Below, piece by piece: positions 45,651-57,149 of a stretch of 64,000 nt of DNA. The DNA comes from Torreya grandis. Lineage: Eukaryota > Streptophyta > Pinopsida > Cupressales > Taxaceae. The stretch's first letter is position 1, and every line of letters starts with the position of its first letter. The DNA is taken from the NCBI GenBank assembly GCA_037957365.1, contig JARHVA010000122.1:2243001-2307000 (forward strand), written 5' to 3'. The translations under genes and the position numbers were made by a program. The notes beneath the pieces were generated by a model that ran no database searches, had not been told where the DNA came from, and worked only from the letters and a program-made list of their open reading frames with translations.

Positions 45651-48236
45651 GAAATTTATGATACAAATCCAACGATGATGTAATGACCTCTTATTTTTTT
45701 CTCTATAGGGAACTCTCTAGCTCTACCCCCCTCTATGCTTCCACATTCCTCTTCTGACCCATTTTGGTCCCCTTGATCATGAAATTCCTATCTATTTACA
45801 CATGATTATAAAATTTTTCCATGAGTGAAAAAACCACCACCCAAGGTGATATAATTTACCCCTCATTTATAAAACCACCACCCCAAATGATAGAACTGCC
45901 CCCTCAGTTAAAAAACCACCCCTTAGTTTCCACAACCACCACAATGGTTTTGAAACCTAAGAGGTAGTTCTTCCATAAAAGGGTGGTTATGCATTAAAAT
46001 AGTGACAATTTAATTATTTTATAGGGTGGTTTTGATAAGATAAACAAAGATTCTACAACTGCCCTTGTATAAAGTGGCAATTTCATCATAGTGGAAATGC
46101 CTTCCAAAATTAACTCCTGTAAGTCCTATTTTCATGTGTTTTTCATAATTAGCTTCACATTTATTTTTCCTAACACTTGTATTTACTTATAATATTTCCC
46201 AACTCACTCAACATTATAATTTTAGACTTCTTCAATTCATCTCAAGTTAAATTCAATGTCATACTTAGTTGAACTCTCCTATGCAAACTCCTTTCTCTTC
46301 CTACAAGTAGGCCAATTTTGCCCTATTTTAGATCCACAAATTGACATTAGAGATGTTATTTATAAGATTTTAAAACCAAATATTTGATATGATTACTAGA
46401 AGATTCATCCCCTAGTATTTTTGAGTCGACTATACAGTTACAAATGAAGAAGTGTCATTGGTGAGAGTAACATAGACCTTGAAAGACAATACATCAACCA
46501 ACCTCAATTCAGCTGATCTTATTTTTGTGGATTGTGTCTTCTCCACTTTTATATCTTGTTATATATTTTGTGAATCCTTAAACTATAGAGTTTTCTTGAC
46601 TTTACATAAGAGTGTACAGAGCTAGCATGCTAAGGATTCTTCTATCAACACACTGCTTATACTTTAGCTAATTTATTTCAAAATCAAGGTGCGTTTTTTT
46701 TGATTTCAAATATTTTTTATTTCTTAGATTATATTTAATACATATTTTTATTGTGATTAAATTATTTTCCAATTTAAAATAGATAATAATCAAATTTGAT
46801 AGTGAAATAGATCTACCTCATTCATTTGTCTTTGCTACCAAAAACATAATTAGTTTTGATTTATGTTTGCATTCAATAGATTAGTTTCATTTCAAGTTGA
46901 AAACACCTCTTGTTAATGATTCCAAAAATATATATTAGTAAATTTCAATTCATTTTAAATCAGATAATTTTTATTCATTAAAATTCTAGACAAACTTCTT
47001 GTATTTAAAACAGTCACTTGGGTAAACATAGAAACATAGGCAGATGTAGGTGAATGTATGAAGATTGTGAATTCCTGATTTTATTTGTTTTAAAGAGTTA
47101 AAAGCATTATTATTTTTATCTTTAAAAAAATAAAAATTAGAGTTTATATATTTTGTTTTCATCCTACCAATTCATTAAAAAAATATTATTTGTAACAAGT
47201 TAGAAAGGCTGAGAAGCTAACCTAGTTTGGTTACAAGAAAGGTTCATAGAAAGTATTTCATTGCTACTATTTTAGATCAGATATATTATTATATTAATTA
47301 TACGCAATATATATAATTCAATAATTTAGTCCATGTCACATAAACCAATAAAAAACAAACAAAAACTTTGCATCTATTTTGCATGCAAATAGATCTAGGA
47401 ACAATCAACATATTGCATAGTAGTATAAGTTTTTTCCCTCTTTAATTATATGCATTCCAAATGTTGAAAATGATAAGAAAAAGAGTTTTATTTTTAGTAG
47501 TTTTTAGTTTTTTTATTATTTAATTTTAACACTTTGTTTTCATCAAGTATTCATTGGTTAAAAACCTAGAAAAGCACAAAAATAATCAACAACAAAAGCC
47601 TTGCCATCCATACAAGCAACCACATCACATCAAAAGCCTTGCCCATTCATTTAAGCAAACATATCATACATAATAATTTCCATTCATGAAATCATTACAT
47701 ATCAAATCCTTGCTTCAATATTTTAACAAGATTACCTCACAAGCCATTAACTGAACAAGATCATACACTTTTCTCTAGCTTCTACCTAGTCTCTTTTGGA
47801 TGACCTTTCTCAAGACACCAGATCTTGTCTGGCATGACCTATTCCCTAGGGTTAGAGAATTTGGTTCCAACATTATTACATAGTTTGACATTAATATTAA
47901 GTTTAGATGTGACATTAATATTTTGATCTACTCTAATTTCCCACCTCATCATAAAGTACTTTGTCATTTTATAAGAACAAGAGTGCATCCTGATCCACCT
48001 ATCATTATTCTCCTGCAGAACATGGAATATCAATACAACATTATCCAAGATTAGTTACCCATCCAACCCATTATTATTATCCTTGGGTCTAGCCTTGTCT
48101 TATATCATTCACATATAGTAAATGATATTAGCTATGAAAACTTAACCTAATAAAGTAGATCTTCTCCTATGAGTCATTCAACCCAATCTCCCTCATTTCC
48201 CTGAGCCTAACATTGACCAAGAACTCTACCTTCTTG
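45651..48236. other. Non-coding AT-rich DNA
   Basis: No supported gene. A run of ACCACC-containing words (45830-45960) and long A/T runs are present. The segment before 48237 could be the LTR of the plus-strand gypsy remnant that follows, but no partner LTR was found. Confidence 0.4.
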
Positions 48237-48249
48237 TGATATCAGAGAT
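48237..48249 (+). promoter_or_regulatory. Candidate decayed tRNA-iMet primer site
   Basis: TGATATCAGAGAT matches the usual TGGTATCAGAGCT at 11 of 13 positions. It lies upstream and in the same orientation as the gag remnant at 49900. The preceding LTR edge is not identifiable. Confidence 0.3.
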
Positions 48250-48969
48250 AGAAGGGCCTTAGAGATTTATCTCCACACAACTTCATGCTCTCAATGAGCA
48301 TTAAGATGCTACTAAGGTCTTCTAGTTTCATCAAAAGAATCCATTATCACCACCTATCCCAAATGCCATTCCACCTAACAACTAGCCAAACCCCTAGTCC
48401 ATCCATTATGTTGGTTGCTTCAACTAGACCTCAGGGAGTGAAGTGCATAATTTAGTGCATGATAATTAGCATGCATATAAATTGGTGAACCTGATGTGAA
48501 GGACCTCATCCTTTACGTATCCCTTTTTATTTTCCTTGTCTTTTCATTTCTCCATTTTATCTCCTTAAATTTATTTTATGGGTATCCATATACCCCAAAA
48601 ATATTATTGGATAAGACATCGACACATTTCTTGGCCTAGAGGGCTATAAGATAGGCCATTTTAGCTCTATAAAACCATTTTTGATGAGTTAGAACAACCC
48701 AACCTTTGACACTAATGTAAAATACCAATCTTATGACTAGTCCCTTCTTGACATTCAGGTTAGGAGTAGGGTTATCATTCAATAGATACGTGATGTGTCA
48801 AAAACTACAAGTAAAAACCTTTAATCCAACACCATGACTCTACAAGTGGAGGCCCAATCACTCCTTGCATGGCCACTAGGCCATATATCATCTTGTAAAT
48901 CCTAGACATGGAAAGTGTTGCTGAATATGATCACTGTTTAGGAAGGATCCATTGTTTAGAGGATGAGGT

Positions 48970-50755
48970 TAATCACATTCAAGCACCTATGAATCCTCTC
49001 AATAGGAATAAATATGCCTCCAACAACTGACAACCACTACCAATGTTAATACTAGTGATATTACCCCAAACCAACCCCCTCATATGGCTTCATCTCAAGC
49101 ATATACCCTCATTACACTAGAGGCCCAAGGCCCTAATGCCATAATGAGGTTGAATCGACTCATTAACACCTAGGTGGGTCGTATCTATGACCTAGAAAAC
49201 AATCAAAAAGAGCTAAGCCAAGGGATAAAAAAAAAAATCCTTATGTCAACTCATCCCTCATCCTTCCCCATTCCAATGATAACTCACCCCATATCATAAT
49301 AACAAACTTACATGCTTCTTCTATCATAGGATAAAATACCACAATAAAACTATGCCTCTCATCAACCCCTTGGAGACATTCTCTCCCAAACGGTTGCCAA
49401 ACCTAAGGTATAAAAAGCTTATTCATATTACCAACCACCCATTCAATCTCTAGTAGGAGGTGTATACACACATGATCCACCACTACCAAATAATGTAGTA
49501 ATAAATAATCTATTATTCCCAATGCCTCCAACATACAACCTCCCACATATAGTCATCCTCCATAAATGAGATATGTCCCAACCCATATATCACTAGGCTA
49601 CACATATACAACTCATATACCATCACAACAAACACCATACACTTTACCACAATAAGGCATGATGCCTCTTGCATCTCATAATGTTCCCTCATACTTACAC
49701 ATGTATTCAAAGTCTACTCAGCTAGATAATTTTTCCCTAGTCTACTCCATGTCACCCTATCAGTTTTCATCCACACCTCTTGGTAGATATTAGGATAACC
49801 CATACACTGCCCCACCTCCCCATACTAGTGTCACCATAATCATGATATATTTTTAACAACATGGGAACCTATGCTAAATACCTTAAATAACCCCTTGATG
49901 CTAACATATAGGGAGTTCTTCTCCCATGTCCCCTACCAGATCTTCCCAAATTCAAAGGGGAAAGGGATCCCAATGCATACATGAAATCCTATGCCATCAT
50001 AGTTAGGGAGATGTTACCTTGGTATGGGGTTGAAGAAAATATCTTCCCCAAGACACTCGAAGGGATAACCCTTGACTAATACTATCACCTCTCCAAAGGG
50101 TCCATACACTCTTTCCTCTAGTTCATGGCTGAGTTCATAAAATATTTTGACATGAATAAACTCTTAAAGACTAACATATGGGAGTTATTGTATATCAAAC
50201 AAGAATATAATGATTCATTTGCCCATTTTATCATAAGATGGTGGTAGGTTCTATATTTCTCTACTAACACACCTAACATGGACCAATGAGAGTTATGCAA
50301 TCTCTTCCTACATTCCATTAAAAAATAAATGAGGGAATATATCAATAAGTTTCCATATAGATCATATGAGAAGGCCCTCTAAAGTAAAATCCATATTTAT
50401 CAAACAATCATCAATAGTGGATGATAAACCTAAAGAACCAATACACACATCATCACTTAAAATAATGGGGGATCTCAAACTATGAAGTAAAACCTAAACA
50501 ACACAAACAAATAAGGTCCCAAGATCCTAAAACTCAATATTAGTGCTACTACCAATGGTGTCACCAACCAAGCCAAGAAATAAAATCTTAAAAATAATGG
50601 TAAACACCCACATACAAAACCACCAACATTAACACCAATAATGCATGTTGTAGAAAAATTCACTCTATTGTTTTATGTGCTAGGTCATTCACTTAGCTAT
50701 CAAGCCAAGTCAATTTTAGACTTGGTGGAGATAGGCATGAGGTTAGTAAGATCTA
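48970..50755 (+). pseudogene. Decayed plus-strand Ty3/gypsy gag
   Basis: From about 49900 a plus frame gives LPKFKGERDPNAYM, then PWYGVEENIFPKTLEG, FMAEFIKYFDMNKL, LLYIKQEYNDSFAHFI and MREYINKFPYRS. This is the normal order of a retrotransposon gag (entry motif, capsid helices, connector). A Pro/Tyr/Ser-rich region precedes it (49400-49850). Stops occur every 20 to 60 codons. The reading stops near 50755, next to a tRNA-like sequence and, further on, an element in the opposite orientation; no pol follows in this direction. Confidence 0.6.
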
Positions 50756-50827
50756 TCACACAACATTTAATCACAATATGGTGCTAGCATTATTTTCACA
50801 CAAGGCACAAGCCTTATGCACTCACCT

Positions 50828-50900
50828 GAAGCACAATAGTAAAGGGATTGGGCTTGCATTAGGCTAGTTACACCATGGTGTAACTCAGGGTTCAAATGGA
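50828..50900 (+). ncRNA. tRNA-like Pol III promoter, possible SINE head
   Basis: GAAGCACAATAGTAAAGGG resembles a Pol III A box. About 45 bases on, GGGTTCAAATGGA resembles the B box GGTTCRANNCC. Between them lies an exact 18-base palindrome, GTTACACCATGGTGTAAC (50867-50884), able to form an arm. The layout fits the head of a tRNA-derived SINE. No A-rich tail or target duplication was delimited, so a coincidence inside an old LTR is possible. Confidence 0.4.
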
Positions 50901-52069
50901 CTTAGTCATTGGTCAATGGTGTTCAGGTGGCCATCTAACACTAGGTTCTTCATAGGGAGGTCAATAAGTGTGATTCCTCTTACTATCCCAAGTCCTAGGG
51001 TGTAAGTCCATACTTGGAAGGATTGGGCTCTAAGGGGTGCAAGCTGTTAGATTAGCCAGTGGATTCATTCAGGTACTTGTGCAAATCTTGGGGATGGCTT
51101 GGCTCAAAGATTCATTCTTAAGGTAGCATTATAGGCATGGGTCTTAGAACCTTGGTATAATTTAGTTCCTCCACTTCATCACTACATAGATGAGATGAGG
51201 TTGCTAAATCGTATGAGGATGCCATTAATGACCAGGGTTGAGCGTACATATTCTATTCTATTATGTAAAAATACTCAAAGTGTAAAGGAAACTAGCTTAT
51301 AATCATACCATCACACAGATCATAAAATATGGATCAATACTTCATATTCATTCAATCACATTCTTCATTAACTTATAGTTTATCAATAAATAAATATACA
51401 GTAACATAACATATGCTCTTCCTAACTCTATTCATGCCCAATGGCTCACATGGAGCTTTGGCTATACATTCCAATCTCTAAAAGACTATGTGCATACTAG
51501 GAAACACTACTAATTCACTCCCTATTTTTCCAAATATATACTGCACTTAATCATGCACCCCTTTCCTCTTTAACTACAAGCCTTCTTTTATAGATGGATG
51601 GTCATCTCCTACTAGGTTAGATGGGCACGTGTTGAGTGCTGAGCTATAGCTGGTCTGTTGACTCCAATACACTATCTAGGTTTGAAAAATGCATGCCATG
51701 CACTGATCTATCATTAAAGGGTTTCTATCTCACCTACCCCACTCTCTAAAATCCATGCTTCTCTAGCTGCCACATCCAGGTCTTGATAGGGACATCTTTA
51801 AGTAATTTGGTGCTATGTAACTACCCACCAGTTGCCATGAAATCTATGGGGACTTCTCCAACTGGTGCCATAATGTATAAAAGGGGAATTATTACTATAA
51901 GGATTACCTTATGCTAAAATTTGTCTTATTGGTATGTTCCACATACATGCTCTAAAAGGGGGCCCAATATTACCCATACAAAATTACTAGTCCACATCAG
52001 ACTAGTCTTTTAACACCTACTAGTATTTTAGCACCTTAGGCATGCAGAATTCAAGCATGCCTTATTCTA
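50901..52069. other. Non-coding, perhaps 3-prime LTR of the minus element
   Basis: No ORF. A TATA-like CTATAAAAG on the minus strand lies near 51590 and a plus-strand GTATAAAAGG at 51875-51884. The region sits 3-prime of the minus-strand gypsy element and could be its 3-prime LTR, but the 5-prime partner would lie beyond the window. Confidence 0.3.
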
Positions 52070-55000
52070 GATCTACCTTGAAATTTTCATATCCTTGGAT
52101 AACACCCTTAATTTAATTAATGGCACCATCTACTTCAATGCACGCAGCCTCAAGAACAAGCATGTCTATGCTTTCTAGTTCTTTCCTAAAGGCTTCAAAC
52201 CTTTATTTCATGTGATTCACCCTACCATCCAAAATCTCTCTCTACTCACTAACCTTCATTTGGAAGGTACATAAGGCTGCCTCTAATTCCTGCTCCTAGG
52301 TTTTCAAATGAGTGCTAAGGGAGTTGACCTTGGCCATCACCTATACACACTTGACCCTAGTCATTGTGAAGGAGTGATGAAACAAAGCATCCTTTTCCTC
52401 TTTTGCCTTCTTGGGGCACATGTTGATGATTGTTGCTTGGTTGGCGAGGCTAAAAAATATGGTGTATGCTTCCTTGACACCCTCCTTAAGCCTATCAAAG
52501 AGATCTTTGACCACATCAATCTTTTTTTTCAATTCCTTCCTGAGGACCTCACATGGGTCCTCTGAGTCCTTGAATGTTGATCGTATTCTAGGGAGCATCT
52601 ATTCTACAAGTGTATAGACTTGGTCAACTTCACTCTTTTTTGAGGTATCCACCTCACCCAAGAGGGATGGCTCAGCCTCTCCTATGTGATCTACAAGATG
52701 TTGTAGCTTAAGCTTGGTTGCCTTGAGTTCCTTCTTAGCCTTTGTTATTTTCTTCTAGCTATAGGCATGGGCATTGTTGATGATGTTCTTATGTGCTAAA
52801 ACTGAGGCCATCTTGATCAAGGCATTGGTTGAGCATACTAGGTTCATGTCACATAGATTTAGGAGTTGGTAATCATGCATTTCCTATAGCTTCTTGACAC
52901 TCTAAAGTTCCTTTGTTGGAACCTTAAACTTAGGTTCATCCATGTAGTAATCAAATGCCTAAGAGACTTGGTGGTGCATTAGGGTCATTGCAATTTTTAG
53001 AGGCATACACTCCATCAAATAAAGGCTCTCGTTTTCCTTAAGCTCCTACTACACCCTTTCCCTTTTTCCTAACACAAACTCTTCATCCTCTCCCAGCTCT
53101 TCCTCCTCACTTATGTTGCTGCTTGAACCAATGCCTTTTGTGATCTTCTTTTCTTTCTCTTCTTATTTTTTTATTCTTCTCCTTATTCTAAGGGTTCTTT
53201 GTTAGATTTCTCCCTTTCATCCATTATCTTTAGTAGTGGATATGTGGCACAGATTTGTGTTATGAAATATTTTTATTCTTCTCATGCTTTGACTTCCATC
53301 TCTATTTTCCTCAAGGCACTAGTATCACCTTCCTTCTCCTCAAGCGCCCCTTTAGAGCCAAGGCATGCATTTTGTGTAGCTTCTTCTACCATACTAGTGG
53401 GGGTGCTTAGTGCCTTTTCTGGTTTCTTCTCTCTACTTGGTATTACACTCATGGTAACCTTCTTTTCTTCCCTCTCTTTTAACATCCTGTCCTATTCTAC
53501 CTGGGCCACTTCTTCCTCTCTTTCCCTTTTCTTGGTCCCCTCATCCTGGTCCTTTCTCTCTACCTCTTCCTTCTTGGCCTTCCTTTGTATAATTTGTGTT
53601 ATGCATTTCTTCTCTCACTCACTTATCTCCTCGGCCTCTAGCTAATTGATTTTAGTCTAGGACATGCCCTTGGATTTCATCTCCTCGCACCTCCAATGTA
53701 ATTACAATTATATATCAATATGTGCTTGGTTAAGGCCCATGGCCTTACATTGGCATGGCAACTCCTCTTCTATTAGGGTACTTGACTGGGTTGCTTCTTC
53801 AAAATCCTTGCCCTTTTTCCTTCTGTGCCTCCTTTCTCCACCTATGCCTTATGCTCTTCTTCCTATCATTATTATTTGGCCTCTACCATTTGAATCACTT
53901 CCCTTGGTACCCATACCTTAGCCATTTCTTCTATATGCTCTCATATCTCCTACGCCCTTTAAGTGTTGGCCTCACTAGAGCTGAGTCTTCTCAATATTCA
54001 CTTGGGATTCTTTGGCTTAGTCTTAGGTGGTGAGGAAGGGGTCCATTTGCTTACTAAGGACTCAACATCCTTAGGCACAATGTAGGTGCCCCACCTCCAC
54101 TCTTCTTCTTCTTTTAATTACTCTCCCTCTAGATCCTCTTCTATGTCAGAGAGCTCTATCTTGGGCACTAGAATTTAGACCTTCCCCTTCTTTTTTATTC
54201 TAGGGTAGGTCTTTGGTATAGACTTAATGCACTTCTTAGAAGTGATTAAGGAGGATGCCTCTTTTTTTGGAGTAGTTTTGAGCTTCAGATGTTCTTGTAT
54301 TTCCTCCAAAGTTTCCCCTCTCTTCTTTTGGGGAATTTTTTTCTTCTTGATGCACATAGGGGCTCCTTCCTCCCTAATGAGGACTGGGTGGTCTTCTTTC
54401 TATTCAATGCTTGATCTGGTATTAGACTCCTTTATTGGCTTCATCTCATAATAAAGTCTATAAATGAAGCCCATAATGGTGACCTCTTAGATTGGATTGA
54501 TGTCTATTCAATTTGAGGCATCTTCTTCATCTTCAATCATCCTTCCATCGATGCAGGAAACCTTCACCTCAAATTTTGCCTTTCTACATCCAATTCATTA
54601 ACCTGTATTTCCATTTGCTATATGTTTAGGATCCTATGCAATGTGTCCCTAAATAATTTTACTGAGAAGGAAATGGGAAGCTTCAACCATCGTGACCTAT
54701 TTTCATCTTATAGTGCTAAGGACATGATGCATTAATGCTGTATTACGACCAAAATCACCATCTTGAACATACTTGCAGGAATACCCTAGGGAATGCACCA
54801 TTCTAACCTGAAGGCTTCTATATATTGCTTGCACCAACATATTATGCATGTCTTATACTCAGGGCTGAAGGTGGTGGGGCAAGTTTAATCTTTATATTTC
54901 TACACAGGGGACTCATGATGTTCTGAAAACACCCATTAGCTATCCTTACCCCCATCTGGGATCTTGATCTCTTGCATTATGATCAGGATGAGGATGGACC

Positions 55001-55900
55001 CCCATTTGAATGTTATTTTTGTACTATGACACTCTAACATGTTCTTGACCAGTTCATGTATGATGAACTTGGTGATGTTAAATTAGATGCCCTGTGTCAT
55101 GTAATAGGTGATGTAGAGGTACACCTTTGAGACATCCATCCACCAGTCACCATGATATAATTTAGAACTTATGAGGTACACTACTGCCCTCATGCCTAGG
55201 TCCTCACACTTGGTAATTGAGATTATATATCCCCCTTAAAGTAATTAAGGAGATTTACAATGCAATTCACCTCCTTGACATCATCCATCATCTAATGGAT
55301 TTCCTACTTGGTATTAGGTAGCCCAGTTATTCTCTTGATCAACTATGATGATATCTTCATGTACCATCTTGCAAAGTAGAAGCAGTCCTCATAGATGAAT
55401 GAAAGTAAGAACTGAACTAGCTCCTCTAGTTTTCCAAAGTAGGACAACTCATATAGCTGAGTTGCACCTGAAGCATTCAACTTGTCTTAGATTGAGACAT
55501 CAAAAAGAGTATCACCTTATAGGGTCTTGCACCTCATATCCACTATCCAATCTTAGAAATGACTCAACATCTGATGGTTATATTATTTTAGCTGGCAGTT
55601 ATGCATGAAAGAACACCAAATTTTCCCTACTTGAACCTTTAGGGGATACTACATATACTGATAGGATAGTTTAGTTAGTGCCTTGGTGTTAATATCTATG
55701 ATGTTGACTACCTTGACCGGCTATGCCTTAGTCTTGGTAGCTATCACTTCCTCTATAATCCTAACCCTCTTGGGTTCTAATTACACCTTTGTGGAGCTCA
55801 ATGCCTTTAATTTCTTCTCCATTCTAAAGTGGCTTATGTTGAACCTAGGTAGATGTGATTTAATAAAACCTCTAATGATGGTAAGTGATCTTGTAGTCAT
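52070..55900 (-). pseudogene. Decayed long ORF of unknown function, 3-prime of gypsy pol
   Basis: The minus strand from ATG 55900 (MTTRSLTIIRGFIK) can be followed with stops and few frame changes for over 3.5 kb. The N-terminal third looks globular, with blocks such as EELVQFLLSFIYEDCFYF, WYMKISS-LIKRITGLP and EVNCIVNLLNYF. After about 54560 the composition turns strongly Lys/Glu-rich with coiled-coil character: 54357-54175, 53485-53282, and 52598-52341 (EVLRKELKKKIDVVKDLFDRLKEG). It is in the same orientation as the upstream integrase. I cannot name the family. It could be an extra 3-prime ORF of the Tat/Athila element, or gag/ORF1 of a separate element. Confidence 0.45.
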
Positions 55901-57149
55901 GGGATATTTGCCTATATATTTAGATTCAAGATTCACTAGCCATCAATGGTAGCCTAGTGGTATCGTTACATCCACTCAACTCTCTGTACTAATTTTCCCA
56001 TTCTAACCCCTCACACCATCTTCACTATGAATGTACTCCCTTTTTGTGTGCTTTTGTTAGGTGTCTAGTTTGCTTAAATGTTCATTATGATAGGGTTCTT
56101 TCTTGATTCGGTTCTTTAGTTTCTCACTAAGTTTGCACTAAATCTTTCACTAGCATAAACTTGATAACCTAAGTAAATTCACCATTTGATCTTTTATACC
56201 TTTCTCTATCAACCACCATTATAAATATAGGATTAATGGTGTAGGCACCTCAATTTTCTTAGAAAACATGAAAATTCATGAAATCTTTGAAAAAATCCTA
56301 TCTTGTATGCATTAAATGCATATCTTTATGCCACCACCACCTCATTGAATGTTATTAATGGATTTTTTGGTGAAGTGACATGTAGTTCAAATGGTCACTT
56401 CTCACTCCTTCCTAGGTAGACACCAACTGTCTTGGATGACTTCCTTCTACACATTTTTCCTTTGGTACAACCTTTTCCTTTCTTGTGAAAACCTGGGTAC
56501 AACACCTCACATGCACATGACTTAGCCTTAATTCCACCGCTTCTCTAGATCATTCCTATTTCAAGCATACTTTTCTTCTCTGGTCAATTTCTTTTACATC
56601 ATTTTGCCTTGGCCTGCCTTACCCCATACAAATCCCTTACATTGGCCCTATAGTGCTTTATTTTTCTCCTAATGCTCTTGTGCACTTTTAGAACGTGCAT
56701 CTTCACTTTTTCCCTTATACTCAACCATGTTAGGCATCTTCATTTCTTGATTTTTAGGGTATCTATCACTGGATCAATTGATGGGCCTTTTTTCAACTCT
56801 GACATAAAGTAGTGCCATAATGGTTTGTTCTTGGGCCTTTAAGGGCCTCCCACTTCTCATTTTGTGCATATGTCACTCTTAGCTACTTCTGCTTATCCCT
56901 AGTAAGCTTCATGCACCCACTACTTAGATGTCTAGCCTCATGCACTTATGGGAACAAGTGTTTGACTCACTTGGTTGGAATTATGTGTGAAGTGTTGACA
57001 CAAAATTTCTTGTGGCCTTCACGTGTTGCTCACTACCTCTATATACTATACAAGGGAAAAAATGAAGAAAAAGAAAGGTTTGTCTTATGCCAACTTTATT
57101 TTGGTCAACTTTACTCAAACCAAATATCGACCAAGAAGCCAAAGTTTCC
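55901..57149. other. Spacer between pol and the downstream ORF
   Basis: No recognisable coding sequence. It contains a tRNA A-box-like word near 55950 without a B box, and scattered short ORFs. Confidence 0.4.

Noticed and set aside
52308..54451. Plus-strand Ser/Leu/Phe-rich ORFs up to 148 codons
   Set aside because: They are the reverse reading of the Lys/Glu-rich minus ORF, which explains both their openness and composition.
55948..55985. tRNA A-box-like word TAGCCTAGTGGT
   Set aside because: No B box or cloverleaf can be formed downstream within tRNA distance.
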